NCBI GenBank assembly: GCA_028689835.1
Contig: JAQVCK010000005.1
Span: 1-48,036 of the forward strand
Direction: 5' to 3'
Length of the DNA: 48,036 bases
From: Pygmaiobacter sp.
GTDB taxonomy: Bacteria; Bacillota; Clostridia; Oscillospirales; Ruminococcaceae
Part shown: one piece after another, positions 15,815 through 23,010 of the stretch
Position numbering within the stretch: position 1 is the first letter of the stretch
Layout of the letters: each line of letters opens with the position of its first letter
Translations under genes and position numbers: made by a program
The notes under the pieces: model-generated
The model's input: only the letters and a program-made list of their open reading frames with translations
What the model was told of the DNA's origin: nothing
Database searches by the model: none

Positions 15815-16921
15815 TCATGACACTGCGGTCATGTTGATGATTTTATAGTTGCCGCTTTTTGCTGTGATGCAGCAGCCGAGCCGGATGGGAAAGGTTTTGG
15901 TCTGTGTGCCTTGCGTGACAATATAATCCAGCGAAACGATGCAATAGTACTCTGTTTCGGAGTAGCGGGCGCAGTCGGTTACGGATACATTTTCATAGGC
16001 ATCGTCGGTTTTAGGAACACCCCAGTTGTTGCGGTAGCTGAGAAGGGTTTGATAGAACACTGTATTGGGGTAAAGATAGGGCAATAACGGTGTAAGCGGT
16101 GCGTTTTGCAGGGTGGCAAAAACAGCGTATGCCTTGGCTGCACCAATGGCAAAATCGGACAGTGACTGCGTACTTTGTGCATCCATGCTGAGCGAAGCAG
16201 AGCAAACCGTGCGGTCACTGTTCCATGTGAGGGCACAGGCCGTTCCAGAATCCTCTGCGGCCGACAATCCGTTTATGGCAAGATAATCCGGGATGGTATA
16301 GGTTGCTATGGAAAAAGATTTTGTGCCGATTTGTGCAAAGGATGAATCGGCACTTGCAACATCTGTGAGGTAATCGGCATCGATGGGCTTGCCCTCAAGC
16401 AGAAAATGCGTTCCGGGGTTTTCAATCAAAGATACGGTGCCGAGTGCATACTGTTTTAAGGATAAGATGGCATATACCGGAAAGCCGAACCAGCTCTTTT
16501 CGCCTGTGGCGCTTACTGTCAATTCCGCAAAGGTGGCAGCCCCTGTCCGGAACGAATAGGTGATGGAATCGGCAGTTGAGCTGCTTTCATAATAATAAAG
16601 GTCGTTTTGCAGGGTCGGCGTGTTCAGATATTCTCGAAATACCTGCGCATCCTGTAAGGCCCCCGGAAGATCCGTACAATATTGCTGCAATACGGCAACA
16701 TCATCGGCCTGATACGCCGCCTGAATTTTGTCACACAGCATGGTGGGAAGCTGCGCCTGATAGTCGGCCAAATAAAACCACAAAAATAGCAAAATCAATA
16801 GTACGATAAAAAAAGCACTGCCGGTCAGGATGGAAAAACGGCAAAAAAATTGAGATTTTCGCTTGGCGACTTTGGTGCGAAGATGCCTGACCGTAGGCTT
16901 GCAAGAAGAATTACAGTTCAT
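15815..16921 (-). CDS. Membrane-anchored extracellular protein, unknown
   Basis: 368 residues. A basic N-terminus, one TM helix at ~32-52 (GSAFFIVLLILLFLWFYLA), then ~315 extracellular residues rich in Ser, Thr, Ala and Tyr, mostly beta-like by composition; the C-terminal ~70 residues (ENVSVTDCARYSETEYYCIVSLDYIV) resemble the short NTF2-like or DUF-type modules of Gram-positive surface proteins, but I cannot name a family. AAGGA precedes the ATG. It follows NAGPA3 by 44 bp in one operon under a TCS2-type box, so it probably works with that enzyme at the surface. Confidence 0.7.
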   Translation of the reverse strand: MNCNSSCKPTVRHLRTKVAKRKSQFFCRFSILTGSAFFIVLLILLFLWFYLADYQAQLPTMLCDKIQAAYQADDVAVLQQYCTDLPGALQDAQVFREYLNTPTLQNDLYYYESSSTADSITYSFRTGAATFAELTVSATGEKSWFGFPVYAILSLKQYALGTVSLIENPGTHFLLEGKPIDADYLTDVASADSSFAQIGTKSFSIATYTIPDYLAINGLSAAEDSGTACALTWNSDRTVCSASLSMDAQSTQSLSDFAIGAAKAYAVFATLQNAPLTPLLPYLYPNTVFYQTLLSYRNNWGVPKTDDAYENVSVTDCARYSETEYYCIVSLDYIVTQGTQTKTFPIRLGCCITAKSGNYKIINMTAVS

Positions 16922-16965
16922 GATAAAAGTTCCTTTGTTTATAGATACAGAGCGAAAAAGCCGAT

Positions 16966-17997
16966 TTAAGCGGCAGGTTTGACCAAAAAAGCTGTCGGTA
17001 TCTTTCTCGGCCCAATCAGGTTGGAGCGCTGGTTGAGCATTTCTCCGTTGTAGATCAGCATAGAGGACGAACCGCCGTCAAGGTTACCTGCGTTGACCGC
17101 GCCGTAATCCAGCATAATATCTGCAACATCTTTATAAGATGCGCCAAGGCTCTGCGCCTGACGCCCATCAATGACAAGCAGAAGCACGGCACCATCTGCC
17201 CGCTGGCCGATGGCCGTGCGCGGGTTCAGCCCGCCTCCATTCCCTGTAATGGGAACACGCTCACCATTGATGACAAGGGCAGGGCCAAAGGACACGCCCT
17301 CTTGGATGCCGCTTTGAAGTGCCTGCTCGGCGGTCATATTGCCGACGATCAGCTTGTGGTCACTGTTGAAGCCCATGATGGAAGCGGGCACACCGGGAGA
17401 GGTATCGCAGGTGATAACACCATTTTGGATGACGATACCAAGGGGCATTCCGCCTTTTCCGTTGCCGCCAACATCCAGAAAGCCGCCGCCGTTGATGCCT
17501 GCTTGCGCACCATTTGCAAGAACAAGGTCGGAAAGCAACATTCCGTCCGAAGCGGAATCAAAGTTTGGAACGGTGGCTACATAGAGCCTGGACGGGTCAT
17601 TGACAATCATCATTTGTCCGATAAAAGTGGCACCTGCTACATCCTCAACCGTGATATCCGAAAGCGAGCTGCTGCCATCGGCAGCGCTTGGTACAGTGAC
17701 GGCGCTCGTGTCGGTCGTAAGGGTTGTTGCGTGTGTCGTATTGGCGGCGAGGATGGCATCAATTTGTGCCGGGCTAAAGTAAATCTGCGCCAAAAACTTG
17801 GCGGCGCTTGTTTCCATCACCGTGCAGACAAACACATCACGCGCTGCCGGGGACGGCCCGCAGCAGAGGATGGTCATTGCGCCAAAAAACAATAAAAAGA
17901 GAAGAACTAGAGCTGTCAGCGCGGAAAGGACAGCTTTATAGAAAAAATGTTGAGATTGCGGCGCAAGGGAATGCGGTGTGGGCGCTCTTTTTATCAT
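16966..17997 (-). CDS. Phosphodiester glycosidase (NAGPA) family protein 3
   Basis: 343 residues. TM anchor at ~21-46, an ~80-residue Thr/Ala/Ser spacer, then NAGPA from ~residue 120: GINGGGFLDVGG, GVSFGPALVINGE, NPRTAIGQRADGAVLLLVIDGRQ and GNLDGGSSSMLIYNG. It differs from copies 1 and 2 in the block INGGGF (against VNGDFY/VNGDSY), as in the subgroup found in wall-linked Gram-positive proteins. First gene of a two-gene operon with the unknown surface protein. Confidence 0.88.
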   Translation of the reverse strand: MIKRAPTPHSLAPQSQHFFYKAVLSALTALVLLFLLFFGAMTILCCGPSPAARDVFVCTVMETSAAKFLAQIYFSPAQIDAILAANTTHATTLTTDTSAVTVPSAADGSSSLSDITVEDVAGATFIGQMMIVNDPSRLYVATVPNFDSASDGMLLSDLVLANGAQAGINGGGFLDVGGNGKGGMPLGIVIQNGVITCDTSPGVPASIMGFNSDHKLIVGNMTAEQALQSGIQEGVSFGPALVINGERVPITGNGGGLNPRTAIGQRADGAVLLLVIDGRQAQSLGASYKDVADIMLDYGAVNAGNLDGGSSSMLIYNGEMLNQRSNLIGPRKIPTAFLVKPAA

Positions 17998-18039
17998 GGT
18001 ATTTTGCCTTTCCCAAAAGCTATGCTGCGTTCAATTTCC

Positions 18040-18074
18040 AGTATTGCAAGGAAAAATGAGAAGCCCATGAAAAC
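18040..18074 (-). promoter_or_regulatory. TCS2-type box and promoter of the NAGPA3 operon
   Basis: On the minus strand: TTTTCATG-GGC-TTCTCAT, ending at 18056, then 10 bp, then AATACT (18045-18040). The start codon follows 42 bp later. Confidence 0.7.
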
Positions 18075-18085
18075 GCAACAACACA

Positions 18086-18133
18086 GATAGCCCAAGCGCT
18101 TGTTGGGGGTTCCACACAAGTACTTGGGCTATC
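18086..18133. terminator. Hairpin after the ABC operon
   Basis: 11-bp perfect stem GATAGCCCAAG / CTTGGGCTATC with partial extension (GCTTGT/ACAAG). There is no clear T run on either strand, so Rho-independent termination is uncertain; it lies where the minus-strand ABC operon should end. Confidence 0.45.
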
Positions 18134-18161
18134 CGAAAAATTTATAGGGGGGTGCAGCCTT

Positions 18162-18377
18162 TTATGGGCGATGGCAAGAGCAATGCCGATTGAGCGCACG
18201 GTAGCCTGCGATGCAAACGACAAGCCCCAGCGCGGTGACAACGGTATAGAGCGCAAAGTTTTTTGCCACAACCGGGTACAGGCCGGTAGGCTGGCCAATG
18301 GTAGAAAGTGCGCCGACATACATTCCACCTAGAGTATAGGCCAGTACCGTTAGCGCGGATTTGAAAAATGTCAGCAT
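18162..18377 (-). CDS. Small two-helix membrane protein of the ABC operon
   Basis: 71 residues from ATG 18377, chosen because GGAGG lies 6-7 bp upstream. Two hydrophobic helices (~4-28 and ~43-63), Gly/Pro-containing loop (GALSTIGQPTGLYP), and an Arg/His/Cys-rich tail. It starts 16 bp after the permease stop. Small membrane partners of this kind occur in bacitracin and lantibiotic transporter operons (for example a third subunit), but I see no defined family. Confidence 0.55.
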   Translation of the reverse strand: MLTFFKSALTVLAYTLGGMYVGALSTIGQPTGLYPVVAKNFALYTVVTALGLVVCIAGYRALNRHCSCHRP

Positions 18378-18393
18378 GATTTCCTCCAAGCTC

Positions 18394-19164
18394 TTATTTC
18401 ACATCGGTTTTGCGGAACAATGCGATACCGACAAAATGCATGGCGATAAAATAGACGACTGCCAAAATGACACCGGTGAGCAGCGCACCACTCGGCAGCG
18501 GCAGTTTGGCAATGCCGGAAATACCGGCCGAGATCCACAGCTTCGAGGGCTTCACGCCAAGGCCGCGCAGAAGAAAATCGAGCGCACCCAGCAGGGTGGG
18601 GAAAACTGTGACCGTGCAGATATTGACGGCAATCGCGCCGCCGTTGCTGCGCAGGTGCATGGCAACGACTTCAAACACCGCCGTATACGCCATAAAAAGC
18701 AGCCATGCGACGGCCAGCATCCCCACAAAGCCGCTCAGTACAAATACGCCATGCGGGTCAAAGCCGAACAGCACCGTGCCGGAAACCAGCAGCGAAACAT
18801 TGAACGCGACAAACATTGCGCTGACAGCCGCCGCGCAGGCAAGGTATTTGCCGATGAAAATATCGGCGCGCGGCAAGCCCTTTGAAATGTAGTTCTTCAT
18901 GGTGCCGTAGTGAAACTCACCCGAAACAAAAATGGAGACGAAGACGGCGGCAACCAGCGGCAGAATGGGCATGCTGTAGGCGTAGTTGAGGATTTCAATG
19001 CCGCTCAGGGCAATATCTTTCATTTCCGCTTCGCCGCTGGCAACGCCCTGCTGAATGGCAAGGGGCAAAAATACCCCAAAGAAAGCCGAAACGATCAGCA
19101 GTGCCCAGAAGGGTCTCGATTTTTTTAGTTTGTAAAACTCGGAACTGATAACATTCTTGTTCAT
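18394..19164 (-). CDS. ABC-2 type permease, BcrB-like
   Basis: 256 residues, six hydrophobic segments. The N-terminal SEFYKLKKSRPFW is the cytosolic start seen in ABC-2 permeases for lantibiotic immunity and bacitracin export, and FHYGTMKNYISKGLPRADIFIGKYLA is the usual coupling region. It overlaps the ATPase stop by 4 bp (ATGA). The two would form a dimeric exporter that removes a peptide from the membrane. Confidence 0.85.
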   Translation of the reverse strand: MNKNVISSEFYKLKKSRPFWALLIVSAFFGVFLPLAIQQGVASGEAEMKDIALSGIEILNYAYSMPILPLVAAVFVSIFVSGEFHYGTMKNYISKGLPRADIFIGKYLACAAAVSAMFVAFNVSLLVSGTVLFGFDPHGVFVLSGFVGMLAVAWLLFMAYTAVFEVVAMHLRSNGGAIAVNICTVTVFPTLLGALDFLLRGLGVKPSKLWISAGISGIAKLPLPSGALLTGVILAVVYFIAMHFVGIALFRKTDVK

Positions 19165-20066
19165 GCGGTAGCGCCCCCAATCAAGCTCATAAAGTATTCT
19201 TCGAGATTCTGCTCCTGCGGAACCAGTGCGTTGACGGCAATGTGATTGGAAGTCATCAGGTGTACAATATCGGCTCCCTGCTCCAAATGGTCATACAAAA
19301 GAATATCGCCGTTCGGCAGCTGTTTCATGCTGGGGTCATAGCTTTGCTTCAGCAGAGCGGCGGCCTTTTCGGGCTCGCTGACTGCAAGGCGCAGGCTGTG
19401 GCGGCAATCGGCATCCAGCTGCTCCACCGAGAATTCCTTGACCATTTTACCGTTGTGAATTACGCCGTACCGGGTGGCAATTTTAGAAAGCTCGTCGAGG
19501 ATATGGCTTGATACCACAATGGTCAGGTGCTTTTCGCGGTTCAGCTTCAAAAGCAGATCGCGCACTTCCTTAATGCCAAAGGGGTCAAGGCCGTTCATCG
19601 GCTCATCCAAAACAAGCAGTTCCGGGCTGCCGATGAGCGCAATCGCAATCATCAGGCGCTGCTTCATGCCCAGCGAAAAATCCTTTGCCTTTTTGGTTGC
19701 CACATTGTGCAGGCCCACAAACTCCAAAAGCTGCGGCACAAGATTCGTATCCTGAATGCCGAGCAGCCGCCGGTAGACCTCCATGTTTTCGGCGGCAGTC
19801 ATGGCCGGGTACAAGGCAGGATTTTCAATCGTGCAGCCCATTTTGTGGCGCTGCGCCTCCAAATCCTTGCGGCCAAACAGCTGCATATTGCCGGATGTGG
19901 GCGCAGCCAGCCCGCAGAGCATTCGCATAAAGGTGGTTTTGCCTGCGCCGTTCTGCCCAATCAGGCCATAAATATCGCCTTGGTGGATTGTCATGCTGAC
20001 ATGATCGACAGCCATATGGTCGCCAAATGCCTTGCATAGCTCCTGTGTGCTTACAACATCATTCAT
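19161..20066 (-). CDS. ABC transporter ATP-binding protein, BcrA-like
   Basis: 301 residues with Walker A (GQNGAGKTT), Q loop, signature (FSLGMKQRLMIAIAL), Walker B (LLVLDEPMNGLDP) and H loop (VSSHIL). The C-terminal ~80-residue extension is typical of BcrA/lantibiotic-immunity ATPases. An 11-bp phased TTTAT box lies ~65 bp upstream. In the family these transporters protect against bacitracin and lantibiotics; the exact peptide cannot be told. Confidence 0.9.
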   Translation of the reverse strand: MNDVVSTQELCKAFGDHMAVDHVSMTIHQGDIYGLIGQNGAGKTTFMRMLCGLAAPTSGNMQLFGRKDLEAQRHKMGCTIENPALYPAMTAAENMEVYRRLLGIQDTNLVPQLLEFVGLHNVATKKAKDFSLGMKQRLMIAIALIGSPELLVLDEPMNGLDPFGIKEVRDLLLKLNREKHLTIVVSSHILDELSKIATRYGVIHNGKMVKEFSVEQLDADCRHSLRLAVSEPEKAAALLKQSYDPSMKQLPNGDILLYDHLEQGADIVHLMTSNHIAVNALVPQEQNLEEYFMSLIGGATA

Positions 20067-20130
20067 TGTGATGCCTCCTATATTTTAGTTGAGGGAGTTA
20101 CGATGTTTCCCGACAAGAAAACGATATCAC

Positions 20131-20163
20131 CCAAACATAAACTGAAAATAGGCTGAAGATAAA
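20131..20163 (-). promoter_or_regulatory. Three-unit TTTAT box before the ABC operon
   Basis: Minus-strand units TTTATCTTCAG, CCTATTTTCAG and TTTATGTTTGG follow each other at 11 bp, then TGATAT 7 bp after the last half-site. It shares the intergenic region with the TCS2-type box of the prolyl isomerase gene. Confidence 0.65.
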
Positions 20164-20204
20164 CAGTTGCTAAACTGCGGGCGGACGGCAAACCAAACAA
20201 GGTT

Positions 20205-20239
20205 TTCCTCATGATGTTCTCATTTTCCACGCCTAAAAT
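20205..20239 (+). promoter_or_regulatory. TCS2-type box and promoter of the prolyl isomerase gene
   Basis: TTCCTCATG-ATG-TTCTCAT (CAT ends at 20223), then 10 bp, then TAAAAT (20234-20239). The start codon lies 33 bp downstream. Confidence 0.7.
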
Positions 20240-20272
20240 GAGGACACAAAATTAGAAAGAAGATGACCTATC

Positions 20273-21439
20273 ATGAAAAAATCCATTCCTGCTGTGGCTG
20301 CCGCTTTGGTAGTTTTGCTTGCGCTTTCAGGCTGTGGGCAATCGGCGGTAGCGCCTTCCGGCAGCGCAACTGCGGAAAACTCTGCATCAGGCAGCACTTC
20401 GTCCACCTCCACACCAACCACGGCGGCCACCGCAAAAGCACCGCCCTACAATTACAGCGAGGGCTTGACGGACAGCGGCTATCTTGTCGATGTAACGCCG
20501 AGTGACTATGTGACGCTGCCAGCCTACAAAGGCGTTTCCCTTTCCGCTGCCGATTTGACGGTTACGGATGCCGAGGTGCAAACTGAAATCGATACGATTT
20601 TGAGCGGCTATGCCACCAAGAGCAAAAACACAAGCCGTGCTGTGGCAGATGGCGACACCGTCAATATCGACTATGTCGGCACTGTGGACGGCGTGGCGTT
20701 TACAGGGGGCGACACCGGCGGCAAAGGAACCACCGTCACCATCGGCACCACACAGTACATTGATAACTTTTTGCAGCAGTTGATTGGCCATAATCCAGGC
20801 GAAACCTTTGATGTGACCGTCACATTTCCCGACCCCTACACGCAGGACACGACGCTCAGCGGTAAACAGGCTGTGTTCTCTACCACCATCAACTATATTG
20901 AAGAAAGTACTCCTGCCACGCTGGATGATGCGTTTGTAAAATCGTATCTTTCCTCCAAATACGGCGGCTGCACCACGGTGGCCGAGTTCAAAACAGCAGT
21001 GCAGGATTCGCTCACGCAAAGTAAGCAGTACAAAACAGTTTGGAATCAACTTTTGAGCAGCGCAAGCTTCAGCACTCTGCCACAGGCGGCTGTTGATATT
21101 GCCACGCAGCACGCGGCAGACCGCCTTTCGGCAATGGCGGCATCCTATGGTGTGACGGTGGATACCATTCTGCAATCCTCCGGCTATGCCACGATTGATG
21201 ATTACAAAAACGCAGCCACTACAAAAGCCTCCAGCGAAAATCGTGTACAGCGAGAGCTGCTTGCACAGGCCATTGCCGAGGATGCCGGTTTGACCGTGAC
21301 CGATGCCGACATCAGCACCTTGGTTGGGGCGAAGGATATTTCCTCCTATGTGGATTATTACGGAGCGGGGTATCTGCACCAGCAGGCTTTATATGACAAA
21401 ATCGTCCACTATGTGTTGGATCACTGCACCAAGGTATAA
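20273..21439 (+). CDS. Trigger-factor-like peptidyl-prolyl isomerase lipoprotein
   Basis: 388 residues. Lipoprotein signal with lipobox LALSGC (Cys ~21), then a Ser/Thr/Ala linker. Residues ~70-200 hold an FKBP-type domain (DTVNIDYVGTVDGVAFTGG...GTTQYIDNFLQQLIGHNPGETFDVTVTFPDPY), and the rest is a helical trigger-factor C-domain-like arm. It would fold or hold proteins on the outer face of the membrane. Unlike ribosomal trigger factor it has no ribosome-binding N-domain. It is monocistronic under a TCS2-type box, so it is likely made together with the NAGPA and PepSY proteins, perhaps as their chaperone (inference). Confidence 0.85.
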   Translation: MKKSIPAVAAALVVLLALSGCGQSAVAPSGSATAENSASGSTSSTSTPTTAATAKAPPYNYSEGLTDSGYLVDVTPSDYVTLPAYKGVSLSAADLTVTDAEVQTEIDTILSGYATKSKNTSRAVADGDTVNIDYVGTVDGVAFTGGDTGGKGTTVTIGTTQYIDNFLQQLIGHNPGETFDVTVTFPDPYTQDTTLSGKQAVFSTTINYIEESTPATLDDAFVKSYLSSKYGGCTTVAEFKTAVQDSLTQSKQYKTVWNQLLSSASFSTLPQAAVDIATQHAADRLSAMAASYGVTVDTILQSSGYATIDDYKNAATTKASSENRVQRELLAQAIAEDAGLTVTDADISTLVGAKDISSYVDYYGAGYLHQQALYDKIVHYVLDHCTKV

Positions 21440-21513
21440 GGCACGGTGTTATCGAGCGTTTATTTGTAGTTTAGCGGCAGTTTAACTTTATTCGATATTA
21501 TCTTACAGAAAGC

Positions 21514-21541
21514 AAAAAGCCCGGCTTGCGCCGGGCTTTTT
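21514..21541. terminator. Bidirectional terminator
   Basis: AAAAAGCCCGGC-TTGC-GCCGGGCTTTTT, perfect 12-bp stem with A and T runs on both sides, between convergent genes. Confidence 0.95.
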
Positions 21542-21550
21542 GGCTTATCT

Positions 21551-21832
21551 TCAAATGAGATTGGTGGACGCAGGGGCTTGTGTGGAGGACGAGCGATGAA
21601 TGATTCTCTGTGGGTGAGATTTCGGCCTAAAACGCTGAAGCTGCAATTCCAAAACGATTTGCCGGATGCCGCTGAGCACAGAACAGACACAAAACAAAAT
21701 GAGCAGCTTTGAGGAAAAACCGTTGGCAACAAAATTCATGAGCGGATTGTACCAATCCAAGACTACAAAGGTGCCAAAGCACAGTGCCAGAATGATGCAG
21801 AGATTGGGCAAGACAAAATAAAGCTTTTTCAT
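21551..21832 (-). CDS. Small two-helix membrane protein next to GT2
   Basis: 93 residues; AAGGAGGG precedes the ATG, which lies 15 bp after the GT2 stop. Two hydrophobic helices (~4-26 and ~38-60) then a basic, Ser/Arg/Gln-rich tail. The GT2 gene lacks membrane helices, whereas GtrB/DPM-type synthases often have two at the C-terminus; this protein could supply them in trans. No family recognised. Confidence 0.6.
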   Translation of the reverse strand: MKKLYFVLPNLCIILALCFGTFVVLDWYNPLMNFVANGFSSKLLILFCVCSVLSGIRQIVLELQLQRFRPKSHPQRIIHRSSSTQAPASTNLI

Positions 21833-21847
21833 AGAAAATGACCCTCC

Positions 21848-22654
21848 TTACTGTATGGTAGGCATGGTGGAAGAGTGAGTGTCCTTGCGGAGCAAATCTT
21901 CCCCGACAAGAAACGGCGGCAGCTTTCGCCGCTTGCGGTGCGGCAAAAAGAGCAAAAATGTTTTGATAATGCGCCAAGAATCCCGCAGGGGGTGAAAGTG
22001 TGAAACAGTGTTATGTTTGTCCAGATAGACCGTTTCAATGGGGAACGAGTGCATTGGAACACGGTCGCGACCACAGCGGAGCAATACATTCATCTCGTAT
22101 TCGTACCGGGTGCCGGGAATATCGCACAGAAAGGGCAACAGCGCGGCATCAAACGCCCGCAGGCCGGTTTGCGTATCGGGCAGCTGTGCACCACAGGCAA
22201 GGTGATAGAGCCCGCACATGATGCGATTGCCGATGCGAGAGCGAAGCGGTACCTGCTTGCCGGTAAAACAGCGGCTGCCCAAAACGAGAGTGCCCGGATG
22301 CAGCCATGCAGTGAGGGCCACGGTTTGGATGTCCTTTGCCAGATGCTGCCCATCCGCGTCTGCTGTGACAATGTAGCCTGCGTTTGGCTCACAGCCTAAA
22401 ATGTAGCGAAAGCCTGTTTTGAGCGCAGCACCTTTGCCAGCGTTTTCACTATGGCGCAAAACGGTGGCCTTGTAGCGCAGAGCCTGCCAAATTGGTTTAC
22501 AGTCTGAGGTGCTTCCGTCATCCACGACAAGGATACGGAACCCTTCCGTATGCAGCTCATCCACGAGCGAAACCAATTTTTTGTCGGGATTCAGCGCGGG
22601 GATGAGCACAAAAGTGCTTTTCCCCATCACTGTGATTTCATAGGGATCCTTCAT
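21848..22654 (-). CDS. GT2 glycosyltransferase, polyprenyl-phosphate sugar synthase-like
   Basis: 268 residues from ATG 22654 (GGAGG 9 bp upstream). GT-A fold motifs: LIPALNPDKKLVSLVDEL, VVDDGSTSDC, NAGKGAALKTGFRYI and VTADADGQH (DxD-type metal site), then QTGLRAFD. This is the dolichol/undecaprenyl-phosphate glucose or mannose synthase type. It could charge undecaprenyl phosphate with a sugar that GtrA (7735) then flips outward. The two are in separate operons, but both have a TCS2-type box. Confidence 0.85.
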   Translation of the reverse strand: MKDPYEITVMGKSTFVLIPALNPDKKLVSLVDELHTEGFRILVVDDGSTSDCKPIWQALRYKATVLRHSENAGKGAALKTGFRYILGCEPNAGYIVTADADGQHLAKDIQTVALTAWLHPGTLVLGSRCFTGKQVPLRSRIGNRIMCGLYHLACGAQLPDTQTGLRAFDAALLPFLCDIPGTRYEYEMNVLLRCGRDRVPMHSFPIETVYLDKHNTVSHFHPLRDSWRIIKTFLLFLPHRKRRKLPPFLVGEDLLRKDTHSSTMPTIQ

Positions 22655-22690
22655 AGTAAAAAACCTCCATATTTTAGATTTCTTGCAGTA

Positions 22691-22724
22691 AGCGTACCGC
22701 GGCTGAATGAGAAGGACATGAAAG
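22691..22724 (-). promoter_or_regulatory. TCS2-type box and promoter of the GT2 operon
   Basis: Minus strand: TTTCATG-TCC-TTCTCAT ending at 22707, 10 bp, then TACGCT (22696-22691); start codon 36 bp later. Confidence 0.7.
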
Positions 22725-22751
22725 AAACATGCGCTTTTACTCACGCGAAAA

Positions 22752-22790
22752 ACAGCAAAAAGAAAAACCGACCCCTTGCACAAGGGTCGG
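22752..22790 (-). terminator. Orphan minus-strand terminator
   Basis: CCGACCC / GGGTCGG with a 9-base loop, followed on the minus strand by TTTTTCTTTTTG. No gene lies directly upstream on that strand, so it may end a short leader or small RNA that starts between 22800 and 22930, or shield the GT2 promoter. Confidence 0.6.
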
Positions 22791-22929
22791 CTTTCAAGAG
22801 AGGGGAAAATCATGAAAAGAGGAAGGTGTAAGAAAAAGCATCTATATAAAAGGGAGAGCGCTGTGGGTGCGCTTGCATTGCGTGCTCTGCCCTACGAGCA
22901 AAAGGATAGCAGCCCAAAATGAAAAAAAC

Positions 22930-22983
22930 ATGAGAGAGGATGAGAGAATATGGGACTCACCAAAATCTCATCTGAAAATGAGA
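22930..22983 (+). promoter_or_regulatory. CTCAT/ATGAG-type sites before the TCS2 operon
   Basis: ATGAGAGAGG and ATGAGAGAAT stand in direct repeat at 22930-22949 (10 bp apart). TCTCAT-CTGAAA-ATGAGA forms a perfect inverted repeat at 22966-22983, 11 bp before the ribosome binding site. These use the same CTCAT/ATGAG half-site as the five TCS2-type boxes and suggest autoregulation. Confidence 0.55.
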
Positions 22984-23010
22984 GATTGAAAGCAAAGGAG
23001 TGTGACGACC

